Shown: positions 8,273 to 16,644 of the stretch, one piece after another
How positions within the stretch are numbered: the stretch's first letter is position 1
Layout: every line of letters begins with the position of its first letter
Source of the DNA: Ensifer sp. IC3342
GTDB taxonomy: Bacteria; Pseudomonadota; Alphaproteobacteria; Rhizobiales; Rhizobiaceae
DNA length: 64,000 nt
Assembly: GCF_020193655.1 (NCBI RefSeq)
Contig: NZ_JADYVE010000001.1
Location: 310,001 to 374,000, forward strand
Direction: 5' to 3'
Notes under the pieces: model-generated
The model's database searches: none
What the model saw: the letters and a program-made list of their open reading frames with translations, nothing else
What the model was told of the DNA's origin: nothing
Program-made: the position numbers and the translations under genes

Positions 8273-9679
8273 ATGGCGAAAGCCCGCACCCAGTTCATCT
8301 GCCAAAATTGCGGCACGGTCCATTCCCGCTGGGCGGGCAAGTGCGATGGCTGCGGCGAGTGGAACACGATCATTGAGGAAGACCCGACCGCCGGCATCGG
8401 CGGCGGTCCGTCGCGCGCGCCGAAGAAGGGGCGGCCCGTCGCGCTCACCACCCTTTCCGGCGAGATCGAGGACGCGCCCCGTATCGAGACTGGCATATCC
8501 GAACTCGACCGCGTCACTGGCGGCGGCTTCGTGCGCGGCTCGGCTTTGCTCGTCGGTGGCGATCCCGGCATTGGCAAGTCGACCGTGCTGATGCAGGCGG
8601 CGGCGGCCCTTTCCCGCCGCAAGCATCGCGTCATTTATGTCTCGGGCGAGGAGGCAGTCGCCCAGGTGCGTCTGCGCGCCCAGCGGCTCGGGGCAGCGGA
8701 CAGCGACGTGCTTCTTGCGGCCGAGACCAATGTCGAGGACATCCTGGCGACGCTCGCCGACGGCAAGCGCCCCGACCTCGTCATCATCGATTCGATCCAG
8801 ACGCTCTGGAGCGACATCGTCGATTCTGCGCCCGGGACCGTGACCCAGGTACGGACCGGCGTCCAGGCGATGATCCGCTTCGCCAAGCAGACCGGGACGG
8901 CGGTCGTGCTCGTCGGCCATGTGACGAAGGAGGGCCAGATCGCCGGCCCGCGTGTCGTCGAGCACATGGTCGATGCCGTGCTCTATTTCGAAGGCGATCG
9001 CGGGCATCACTATCGTATCCTCCGGACCGTTAAGAACCGCTTCGGTCCGACCGACGAGATCGGCGTGTTCGAGATGTCGGACAGGGGCCTGCGCGAAGTC
9101 GCCAATCCTTCGGAGCTGTTTCTCGGAGAGCGCAACGAGAAGTCACCGGGGGCCGCGGTCTTCGCCGGCATGGAAGGAACCCGGCCGGTGCTGGTGGAAG
9201 TGCAGGCGCTCGTCGCGCCGACCTCGCTCGGAACACCGCGCCGTGCAGTCGTCGGCTGGGATTCCGCCCGCCTCTCGATGATCCTGGCCGTGCTTGAAGC
9301 CCATTGCGGCGTTCGCCTAGGGCAACACGATGTTTATCTCAATATTGCCGGCGGTTATCGCATTTCCGAGCCTGCCGCCGACCTTGCGGTCGCTTCCGCG
9401 CTGGTTTCATCGCTTGCCGGGCTTGCCCTTCCGGCCGATTGCGTCTATTTCGGCGAAGTCAGCTTGTCGGGAGCTATCCGGCCGGTTGCGCATACCGCCC
9501 AACGTCTCAAGGAAGCCGAGAAGCTCGGTTTCTCCCAGGCCGTATTGCCGTCTGCATCGACCGAGCTGCCGAAGAACGGCAACGGCCGGTGGAGCGAAAT
9601 GGAGAGCCTGCCGGATCTCGTGGCGCGTATCGCCGGATCGCGCAGCGCTCTGAGGCCGACGGAAGGCGAAGACGAATGA
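8273..9679 (+). CDS. radA: DNA repair protein RadA
   Basis: 468 residues. An N-terminal C4 zinc finger (C10, C13, C24, C27), RecA-like ATPase core with Walker A GGDPGIGKST (95-104), the RadA-specific KNRFG motif around residue 250, and a C-terminal Lon-protease-like domain. RadA drives branch migration of recombination intermediates. All hallmark residues are intact. It is followed by cvpA on the same strand with a 144-base gap. Confidence 0.96.
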   Translation: MAKARTQFICQNCGTVHSRWAGKCDGCGEWNTIIEEDPTAGIGGGPSRAPKKGRPVALTTLSGEIEDAPRIETGISELDRVTGGGFVRGSALLVGGDPGIGKSTVLMQAAAALSRRKHRVIYVSGEEAVAQVRLRAQRLGAADSDVLLAAETNVEDILATLADGKRPDLVIIDSIQTLWSDIVDSAPGTVTQVRTGVQAMIRFAKQTGTAVVLVGHVTKEGQIAGPRVVEHMVDAVLYFEGDRGHHYRILRTVKNRFGPTDEIGVFEMSDRGLREVANPSELFLGERNEKSPGAAVFAGMEGTRPVLVEVQALVAPTSLGTPRRAVVGWDSARLSMILAVLEAHCGVRLGQHDVYLNIAGGYRISEPAADLAVASALVSSLAGLALPADCVYFGEVSLSGAIRPVAHTAQRLKEAEKLGFSQAVLPSASTELPKNGNGRWSEMESLPDLVARIAGSRSALRPTEGEDE

Positions 9680-9823
9680 CCTCGGCGGGGATCGGCAAGA
9701 GCATCCGCAGAAGTGCGCCTTGACAATTGGTCGTGGAAAGACGCTCTGAGCGCGTGCAGACAGGATCGACGGCGGATAAGCTTGGTGTGGCCCGGATCAA
9801 GACGGGGTCGGAGTAAGGACAAC

Positions 9824-10420
9824 ATGCCCATTACAATTCTCGATGGTATCGTTCTCGGCGTTGCGCTGTTTTCGGCCATCCTCGCCATGGTCCGCGGGTT
9901 CTCGCGCGAGGTCCTGTCGGTCGCGAGTTGGGTCGGCGCGGCAGTGGCCGCCTATTTCCTCTATCCCTACTTGCTGCCCTACGCCTCGCAATACACCAGC
10001 AGTGACACGGTCGCGATGATCGGCTCGGCTGCCGTCGTCTTCCTGGTGGCGCTGATCGTCATTTCCTTCATCACGATGCGGATCGCCGATTTCATCATCG
10101 ACAGCCGCATCGGCGCGCTCGACCGGACTCTGGGCTTCCTATTCGGCGCCGCCCGCGGCATCCTGCTTGTCGTCGTCGCCATGCTGTTCTTCAACTGGCT
10201 GGTGGCACCGCAACAGCAGCCGATCTGGGTGACCCAGGCGAAATCGAAACCGCTGCTCGACAATCTCGGCAACAAGCTGATTGCACTTTTGCCGGAAGAG
10301 GCCGACGCCACTATCCTCGACCGCTTGCGCGGCAAGGACACCACGGGCGAAGGCGAACCCGAAACCCCTCCGGGCGCGACCGAACAGCCGCCCGTCGAGG
10401 ATGGGCCGACGAACGGCTGA
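9824..10420 (+). CDS. cvpA: CvpA family membrane protein
   Basis: 198 residues, ATG at 9824 preceded by GTAAGGA. The N-terminal 150 residues contain four hydrophobic segments and the family pattern MVRGFSREVLSVASW and ALDRTLGFLFGAARG. The C-terminus is an acidic Pro/Glu tail. CvpA was named from colicin V production in E. coli and is linked to envelope homeostasis; the molecular role is unclear. Being next to purF matches the classical cvpA-purF arrangement, although here a terminator-like hairpin separates them. Confidence 0.92.
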   Translation: MPITILDGIVLGVALFSAILAMVRGFSREVLSVASWVGAAVAAYFLYPYLLPYASQYTSSDTVAMIGSAAVVFLVALIVISFITMRIADFIIDSRIGALDRTLGFLFGAARGILLVVVAMLFFNWLVAPQQQPIWVTQAKSKPLLDNLGNKLIALLPEEADATILDRLRGKDTTGEGEPETPPGATEQPPVEDGPTNG

Positions 10421-10438
10421 GACAGGACATCAGTTTGC

Positions 10439-10470
10439 GACAAGGCCCGCTGCGCGGGCTTTGTCCATTT
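10439..10470 (+). terminator. Terminator-like hairpin between cvpA and purF
   Basis: A 12-bp stem (10439-10450 with 10454-10465, one G-T pair) around a TGC loop, followed by CATTT. Strong stem with a weak T-tract; likely ends the cvpA transcript. Confidence 0.7.
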
Positions 10471-10568
10471 GGAAATAACGCTTGCTGCCGTTTTCGGTTA
10501 AGATCGCTTGAAGACGGGCAGCCTGATCACGATATGCGCACCGGCATGGAGCAAAAGGCGAACTTGTG

Positions 10569-12059
10569 ATGACTGATCTCAGATCCAGTGAAATCCACGA
10601 CGAACTCGATGGCGACACCCTGCACGAGGAATGCGGAGTTTTCGGCATTCTGGGGCATCCGGATGCAGCCACCCTGACGGCACTTGGATTGCACGCGCTC
10701 CAGCATCGCGGCCAGGAAGCGGCCGGTATCGTCACCTTCGACGGCAAGCAGTTCTATACCGAAAAGCGCATGGGTCTCGTCGGAGACCACTATACCGACC
10801 CCGCCACGCTGGCCAAGCTGCCCGGTTATATTTCCATCGGACACACGCGGTACTCGACGACCGGCGAGGTCGCGCTGCGCAATGTTCAGCCGCTCTTTGC
10901 CGAGCTCGAAGTCGGCGGCATCGCTATCGCCCATAACGGCAACTTCACCAACGGGCTGACGCTGCGCCGCCAGTTGATTGCCGACGGTGCGATATGTCAG
11001 TCTACCTCCGACACCGAAGTTGTCCTTCACCTCATTGCCCGCTCCAAGCAGAGCTCCTCCTCCGATCGCTTCATCGACGCCATCCGCCAGATGGAAGGCG
11101 GCTATTCAATGCTCGCGATGACGCGCACCAAGCTGATTGCCGCACGCGATCCGATCGGTATCCGCCCCCTCGTCATGGGCGAACTCGACGGCAAACCGAT
11201 CTTCTGCTCGGAAACCTGCGCTCTCGACATCATTGGCGCCAAGTACATCCGTGATATCGAGAACGGCGAAGTGGTCATTTGCGAGATCCAGCCGGACGGC
11301 TCGATCTCGATCGATACGCGCAAGCCCGAGGCACGGCAGCCGGAACGACTCTGCCTCTTCGAATATGTCTACTTCGCCCGCCCGGATTCGGTCGTCGGCG
11401 GTCGCAGCGTCTACGTGGCGCGCAAGAACATGGGCGTCAATCTTGCCAAGGAATCGCCGGTCGAGGCGGATGTGGTCGTTCCTGTGCCCGACGGCGGCAC
11501 TCCGGCCGCGCTCGGCTATGCACAGCAGAGCGGCATTCCCTTCGAATACGGCATCATCCGCAACCACTATGTCGGACGGACCTTCATCGAGCCGACGCAG
11601 CAGATCCGGGCGTTCGGCGTCAAGCTGAAGCATTCGGCCAACCGTGCCATGATCAAGGATAAGCGCGTGGTACTCGTCGATGATTCTATCGTGCGCGGGA
11701 CGACGTCGGTCAAGATCGTGCAGATGATCCGCGATGCCGGTGCACGCGAAGTGCATATCCGGGTTGCCAGCCCGATGATCTTCCATCCGGACTTCTATGG
11801 CATCGATACGCCGGACCGCGACAAGTTGCTCGCCAACCAGCATTCCGATCTCGGGTCCATGTGCCGCTTCATCGGTGCCGACTCGCTCGAGTTCCTGTCG
11901 ATCGACGGGCTCTACCGGGCTGTCGGCGGTGCGCCCCGCGACCCGCAAGCTCCGCAATTCACCGATCACTATTTCACCGGTGACTACCCGACGCGCCTGC
12001 TCGATCAGGAAGGCGCCAGCAACGTCCGCAAACTCTCGGTTCTCGCCAGCAACGGATAA
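10569..12059 (+). CDS. purF: Amidophosphoribosyltransferase
   Basis: 496 residues from ATG 10569; the preceding GTG at 10566 is also possible. It catalyses the first committed step of purine synthesis, PRPP plus glutamine to phosphoribosylamine. A short propeptide is followed by the catalytic Cys22 in EECGVFGILG, the N-terminal nucleophile of the glutaminase domain. The PRPP-binding motif VVLVDDSIVRGTT lies in the C-terminal domain. The SDR gene follows after 10 bases and is probably cotranscribed. Confidence 0.97.
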   Translation: MTDLRSSEIHDELDGDTLHEECGVFGILGHPDAATLTALGLHALQHRGQEAAGIVTFDGKQFYTEKRMGLVGDHYTDPATLAKLPGYISIGHTRYSTTGEVALRNVQPLFAELEVGGIAIAHNGNFTNGLTLRRQLIADGAICQSTSDTEVVLHLIARSKQSSSSDRFIDAIRQMEGGYSMLAMTRTKLIAARDPIGIRPLVMGELDGKPIFCSETCALDIIGAKYIRDIENGEVVICEIQPDGSISIDTRKPEARQPERLCLFEYVYFARPDSVVGGRSVYVARKNMGVNLAKESPVEADVVVPVPDGGTPAALGYAQQSGIPFEYGIIRNHYVGRTFIEPTQQIRAFGVKLKHSANRAMIKDKRVVLVDDSIVRGTTSVKIVQMIRDAGAREVHIRVASPMIFHPDFYGIDTPDRDKLLANQHSDLGSMCRFIGADSLEFLSIDGLYRAVGGAPRDPQAPQFTDHYFTGDYPTRLLDQEGASNVRKLSVLASNG

Positions 12060-12069
12060 AAGACAACAA

Positions 12070-12810
12070 ATGACGCCCAATCTGAAAGACCGGGTCGCCC
12101 TGGTCACCGGCGCATCGCGCGGTATCGGCTATTTCACCGCCCTCGAACTTGCCAAGGCTGGCGCGCACGTCATCGCCTGCGCGCGCACAGTCGGCGGCCT
12201 CGAAGAACTGGACGATGCCATCAAAGCGGTCGGCGGCTCCGCGACACTCGTCCCCTTCGACCTCGCGGACATGGCGGCAATCGACAAGCTTGGAGGAGCA
12301 ATCCACGAGCGCTGGGGCAAACTCGATATCCTCGTTGCCAATGCGGGCGTGCTCGGCACGATTTCGCCGATCGGCCATGTCGAGGCCAAGGTGTTCGAAA
12401 AGGTGATGACCATCAACGTCACCGCGACCTGGCGGCTGATCCGGTCGGTCGAGCCGCTGCTCGTTAAATCCGACGCGGGCCGTGCGCTTGTTATCTCATC
12501 GGGCGCTGCGCACAAGTGCCGGCCGTTCTGGGGGCCCTACTCTGCTTCCAAGGCCGCTGTAGAAGCACTGGCACGCACCTGGGCGCACGAAACCCAACGG
12601 CTGCCACTGCGCATTCTCAGCGTCGATCCGGGGCCGACGCGCACCGCAATGCGGGCCCAGGCGATGCCCGGCGAAGATCCGATGACCGTGCCGCATCCAT
12701 CCGAAGTCGCGGCGGCGCTGATGCCGCTCGTCGGTCCTGAGCAGACGGAGACCGGCAAGCTCTTCATCGTGCGCGAAAACAAGATCGTCGACTATCGGAT
12801 GCCGGAGTGA
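12070..12810 (+). CDS. SDR family NAD(P)-dependent oxidoreductase
   Basis: 246 residues, classical short-chain dehydrogenase. The cofactor motif TGASRGIG is at residues 13-20 or so, NAG in LVANAGVLG, the catalytic Ser in VISSGAAH and the Y-x3-K in YSASKAAVEAL. The substrate is not deducible. It lies 10 bases behind purF, an arrangement seen in other rhizobia, but no purine role follows from the sequence. Confidence 0.92.
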   Translation: MTPNLKDRVALVTGASRGIGYFTALELAKAGAHVIACARTVGGLEELDDAIKAVGGSATLVPFDLADMAAIDKLGGAIHERWGKLDILVANAGVLGTISPIGHVEAKVFEKVMTINVTATWRLIRSVEPLLVKSDAGRALVISSGAAHKCRPFWGPYSASKAAVEALARTWAHETQRLPLRILSVDPGPTRTAMRAQAMPGEDPMTVPHPSEVAAALMPLVGPEQTETGKLFIVRENKIVDYRMPE

Positions 12811-12890
12811 GCAACCGGGCTCTGCCCCCTGCCCTGAGGTGACCAGGGTCCTCGTGGAGAAAGCAGACCGCAAAGCAATATCTTCTCTTT

Positions 12891-12915
12891 GGAACCTTCG
12901 GCAGCGGCGCCGGTT
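12891..12915 (+). promoter_or_regulatory. Candidate EcfG/RpoE2 promoter before the ZIP-like gene
   Basis: GGAAC (12891-12895), 16 bases, then GGTT (12912-12915). This fits the ECF general-stress consensus GGAAC-N16/17-CGTT except for one base in the -10 box. It points toward the ZIP-like gene about 160 bases downstream. Confidence 0.5.
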
Positions 12916-13074
12916 GCGTTCATGTGAAGAGGCGCGACCATGTTGATGGATTAAATCTGGCCGGGGGCTACTGTGGGTGGTGCCTTCGTCCTCTGAAGCG
13001 CAAACGGGGAAGATTGGCAGGCTTGACGAGCGTCCGCCGGAAGACAAGGTCGCCTGAACCTTTCCTGGCTGGTG

Positions 13075-13854
13075 ATGAACAATGATCTGCTGATTACGCT
13101 GGGAGTCGCCTCTGCCGCGGCTCTCGCGTCGCCGATGGGCGGGCTGATCGCGATCTCGATCAGGCCGTCCAGCCTGGTGGTTTCGATCACCGTCGGCTTC
13201 GCAGCCGGCGTTCTGCTCGGCACTTTCGCGTTTGAAATGATGCCAAAGTCCCTGGAACTGGCGAGCGTCCCGCTCGTCGTCACCGGATTTCTGCTCGGAT
13301 TGGCTCTCGTCTATACTCTCGACCTCTACGTCAATCGCTGGCAAATGGCAGGACCGGAAGCGGATCAAAAGCGTGCGGTCGAGCGCTTGCACCGGCGCTG
13401 GAAGCCGCTCGGCGGCAATGTTGCCGTGCTGGCCGGTGGCACGAGTGCGGAAGAACTGATCGAAGGTATGGCGATCGGCGTCGGCGCGGTCTTCGAGCCT
13501 GGCGTGGCGCTGATCGTGGGCCTGGCCATCTGTATCGACAACCTCAGCGAGGGCATGAGCATCGGCGAATTGATCCTCGACGAGGAGCAGAAGGGCGCGA
13601 ACCGGCAAATACTCGGGTGGACCTCGCTCATCGGCCTCTCTTTGTTCGTTTCGGCTGTGGCCGGATGGTTCTTTCTGAAGGGGCTTTCGGAAACGGTCTT
13701 GGGTTTCCTTTTTGCGATGGGAGCAGGCGGCATGTTCTACCTCACCATGACCGACCTTGTGCCCGAGGCAGAGTCGCATCAGTTCCAGCAGTCCTCGGCG
13801 ATTGCCAATGCCGTCGGCTTCCTGCTGATGATGGCGCTTGCGGAACTGATCTGA
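13075..13854 (+). CDS. ZIP-like membrane protein with altered metal-binding motifs
   Basis: 259 residues from ATG 13075 (a GTG at 13072 is in frame). Eight hydrophobic segments and a charged cytoplasmic loop (about 85-112) match the ZIP (Zrt/Irt-like) transporter layout. The two metal-site helices are recognisable but changed: AGGTSAEELIEGMAIG (120-135) where the family has HN-x-x-D/E, and AICIDNLSEGMSIG (151-164) where it has HN-x-PEG. Both motif histidines are absent (Ser/Asp instead). Either transport specificity has shifted or it is not a zinc transporter. A candidate stress promoter lies upstream; it is convergent with the next gene. Confidence 0.75.
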   Translation: MNNDLLITLGVASAAALASPMGGLIAISIRPSSLVVSITVGFAAGVLLGTFAFEMMPKSLELASVPLVVTGFLLGLALVYTLDLYVNRWQMAGPEADQKRAVERLHRRWKPLGGNVAVLAGGTSAEELIEGMAIGVGAVFEPGVALIVGLAICIDNLSEGMSIGELILDEEQKGANRQILGWTSLIGLSLFVSAVAGWFFLKGLSETVLGFLFAMGAGGMFYLTMTDLVPEAESHQFQQSSAIANAVGFLLMMALAELI

Positions 13855-13868
13855 TTGGGCCATGCATT

Positions 13869-16412
13869 TCAGACAATAGCCCGGTCCCATCCGCCATAGT
13901 GCTCCTCACTGCGCGTCCCGCGCGGCAAGCTGAGCGCGATCAGCGCCAACCCGATCGCGATGTCAGCGAATGCGGCGACCATGCCACCCCCAGCGAGCAA
14001 AAATGGCGATGCCACAACCCATGCACCAAGCGCGACGTTCAGGAAGCGCACCGGGCGGACGACCTCCGCCATCGCCGTGACCGCGACCATGATGACGGTG
14101 CAGCCGACGACGTGATCGCTGTAATAGAGAGGCGGATCACTCCCGAAGACGAGCGGTGTCGCCATCAATATCGTGCCGAGCAGAACGCTCGCCACGAGCG
14201 TCCAGGGGAAATTCACGCCGCCCGTGATGAATTCCTTCAGCAGTTGGGAGGCGGGACGGTCGAGGTCGGGTCCTGGCGTCTGGTTTTCCGAAAGCGCGGG
14301 GCCGCCCATCCAGAATGTCCGCCAAAACGGCTCGCCAGCCCTCTTCGCCCGCCACAGATACTGGATCGTCGCCAACACCTCGTCGACCGAATAGGGGATC
14401 AGCGCGACGGTGACCGCTGCCTGGACGATGCAGAGCGTGCAAAGCGCGCCGATCAGCGGCGGCTGGATAATGATGAACGAGACGCTGACCGCACCTAGCG
14501 GGACGATCAACAAACCGAACAGCAGCACCATCCAAGGCATGGTGCGCCATCGGCGGCGGTCACCGATCGCGCCGGCAAGAATGTCGAGCACATAGGCAAA
14601 GGCGCCGAGCCCGGCATCGGCGATCGGGAAGCCCTTCGACACCCACGACGTGACGACGGCCTCGCTGCCATTGCGGACTGGGGCCCCGCCCGGCCCGAAG
14701 AACGGATCCCATAAGCCGTCAATATGCCCCATCTGATAGGCGGCGAGGTAGCGCGAGACGAACAGACCGACGAAGGCGAGCGCCACGATCGGGATACGCT
14801 GGGTGAATGAGGACGGCGAGTAGCTCCAGCCGAGTGGGCGGTCGTCGTCCGCCGCCAGCGCCCGCCTGCTGATGCCCGGGGTCGGCGGGGTCATAACGGC
14901 GAAAACCGGGATCAGCATGCCGGTGAGCGTGTCAATCGCATAGGCGGCGGCACTTGTCGTCCAGAAGACGAGCGGGGCGAACATGATCCAAACGCCGAGA
15001 GCCGTCGTGATCCACTGCCCCCAGGACCAACGGCGATACATCCCGAACAGCGCGAATGCGACGACGAGCAGTCCGGACACGATCTCGCTCACACCGAGAC
15101 GCGCATTGCGGATATCGGCTTCAGCAATTTCGTGCCCTAGCGCGGGAGGCAGCGGCGCGCCAACGGGATCAAAAAGGCCGAGCGTCATCGCCGAGGCGAC
15201 AAGCCACAGGCCCAGCGCGACGTTCGACAGCGGCGCCCAGAGCGTACGCAGTCGGTGTTGCTCCACGGCAGCCTCAACCTCTTCGTCGCTGCGCTCCAGC
15301 GGTTGCTCGAGCCTCTTCTCGGCCTGCTCGATCTCCGGCTCAGAGGCGGCTACCGCAGAAGGTTCCAGCTTGTTCTTCGCGTACCAATCGGTCGGGTCTT
15401 CCTTCAGCCGTGCGATCATTTCCGGCAGCGTGTCTGCAAGGCTATGTTTGGGCTTCCAGTCGAGCAGGCTTCGGGCGCGGGAAATGTCGATCTCGTAGTG
15501 ATCGTCCGAATTCTCGATCATCCAGGGTTTGATGTCCGTCTCCTGGTCGAGCACCTCTGTTTGTACGCATGCCCCCGTCTTGGCGAGGCCCTTGGGCAGG
15601 ACGAGCGTACGCCAGTGCTCGCCATGGATAAGCTCACCGAAGCGTTTCTGCAGATTCCCATAGGACAGGGTTTCTTCCTCGCCGATCAGCATCACGCTTT
15701 CGTCCGGCAATTCGCCGCGCCGGTCGACGGTGCGCACAAGGACTTCAACCAAATCGTCTTTGTGCAGGTAGGGCTGCCCTGCCCCAAGATCACCACTGAA
15801 AAAGTAGGCTGTGGGGAGTCGCTCGAAGATGCGGGCGATCTGTTGCGCGATGAATGTGGCGCGGCAGTCCTCGTCGTAGACGCCGGCAAGCCGGAGGATC
15901 ACCGTCTTGATCCTGCCGCGCTCTTTCGCAATCAATGCCTCGGTTTCGGCCTTCGACTTCGGATAGGCCCAGGACGGTTCGAGCGGAGAGCCCTCGTCGA
16001 TCGGCACGCCTTTCTCGGGACTCGGAGCGTGCACCAGCAGCGTGCTTGCGAAGACGAACTGCTCTGTCTCCAGGTCTTGCAGCGCGGCGAGCAGCCGGCG
16101 GGTCCCTTGCACATTGACGGCATCATACTTCGGATTGCTCTTGCCGGTCGTGTCGTAATATGCGGCGAGATGGATAACCGAGACCAAGTGGCCGCCGCTG
16201 CGCTCACCCAAGGCCTCTACGGCCGCCTTCACGCTGTCATCGGAGGTAAGGTCTATCTCGATCGTCTCGAAACTGTCGGAAGGTCCTTTAGGAGCGGCCA
16301 GGTCGAAGCCGATCACACGGTATGAATCTCGCAAGCCACGGGCGACCGCTTGGCCAAGAAAACCGCTCGAGCCGGTGATGAGAATGGTCGGTTGATTTGT
16401 CTCTTTCGGCAT
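13869..16412 (-). CDS. Epimerase–SPW repeat–VKOR-like fusion membrane protein
   Basis: 847 residues from ATG 16412 (AAAGGCG upstream). Residues 8 to about 345 are an extended SDR/NAD-dependent epimerase: TGSSGFLG (13-20), Y150-x3-K154. After a charged Glu/Gln-rich linker (about 355-390) come SPW-type membrane pairs (391-510; WAPLSNVALGLWLVAS, TTALGVWIMFAPLVF). A vitamin K epoxide reductase-like segment follows (about 550-700; GLWDPFFGPG, ADAGLGAFAYVLD, and the CTLC redox pair at 658-661), then a second SPW pair (740-835). The other cysteine pair found in VKOR enzymes is not present. Inference: a stress-related envelope redox or nucleotide-sugar protein; function unknown. An EcfG-type promoter lies directly upstream. 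Confidence 0.8.
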   Translation of the reverse strand: MPKETNQPTILITGSSGFLGQAVARGLRDSYRVIGFDLAAPKGPSDSFETIEIDLTSDDSVKAAVEALGERSGGHLVSVIHLAAYYDTTGKSNPKYDAVNVQGTRRLLAALQDLETEQFVFASTLLVHAPSPEKGVPIDEGSPLEPSWAYPKSKAETEALIAKERGRIKTVILRLAGVYDEDCRATFIAQQIARIFERLPTAYFFSGDLGAGQPYLHKDDLVEVLVRTVDRRGELPDESVMLIGEEETLSYGNLQKRFGELIHGEHWRTLVLPKGLAKTGACVQTEVLDQETDIKPWMIENSDDHYEIDISRARSLLDWKPKHSLADTLPEMIARLKEDPTDWYAKNKLEPSAVAASEPEIEQAEKRLEQPLERSDEEVEAAVEQHRLRTLWAPLSNVALGLWLVASAMTLGLFDPVGAPLPPALGHEIAEADIRNARLGVSEIVSGLLVVAFALFGMYRRWSWGQWITTALGVWIMFAPLVFWTTSAAAYAIDTLTGMLIPVFAVMTPPTPGISRRALAADDDRPLGWSYSPSSFTQRIPIVALAFVGLFVSRYLAAYQMGHIDGLWDPFFGPGGAPVRNGSEAVVTSWVSKGFPIADAGLGAFAYVLDILAGAIGDRRRWRTMPWMVLLFGLLIVPLGAVSVSFIIIQPPLIGALCTLCIVQAAVTVALIPYSVDEVLATIQYLWRAKRAGEPFWRTFWMGGPALSENQTPGPDLDRPASQLLKEFITGGVNFPWTLVASVLLGTILMATPLVFGSDPPLYYSDHVVGCTVIMVAVTAMAEVVRPVRFLNVALGAWVVASPFLLAGGGMVAAFADIAIGLALIALSLPRGTRSEEHYGGWDRAIV

Positions 16413-16441
16413 ATCGACGCCTTTGCGGGAGGCTCTTCGCA

Positions 16442-16467
16442 AACGTCGGTTCGAACGGGAATGTTCC
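16442..16467 (-). promoter_or_regulatory. EcfG/RpoE2-type promoter before the fusion gene
   Basis: On the minus strand: GGAAC (16467-16463), 17 bases, CGTT (16445-16442). A full match to the GGAAC-N16/17-CGTT general-stress consensus, about 30 bases before the start codon at 16412. The -35 side abuts a partial mosaic repeat. Confidence 0.72.
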
Positions 16468-16490
16468 GATTTAGGGAAACATGCAGTAGC
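16468..16490 (+). repeat. Partial copy (right half) of the ~107-bp mosaic repeat
   Basis: CGATTTAGGGAAACATGCAGTAG-like end of the element seen complete at 18268-18375. It directly adjoins the promoter of the fusion gene. Confidence 0.7.
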
Positions 16491-16620
16491 CCTCTTCCCG
16501 CGGGCGGGAAGAGGCAATCACCGCATTGTAGCTCGCCTCCGGCGGAACATTGCTGCGAGTTCCGTTCGCTCGCTTGCAGGGAGGCGCCGGCAGGCGGATG
16601 CGGATGAGGGTACACCCAAC
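16491..16620. repeat. Palindrome plus downstream repeat between pssA and fusion gene
   Basis: An 11-bp perfect inverted repeat (16491-16501 with 16504-16514, CCTCTTCCCGC and its complement) is followed by GC-rich sequence ending in GGATGAGGGT. This is the same style of element as at 4700-4860 and probably also terminates the pssA transcript. Confidence 0.55.
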
Positions 16621-16644
16621 AGCCAAATGCGTTCGGGAATCCGC

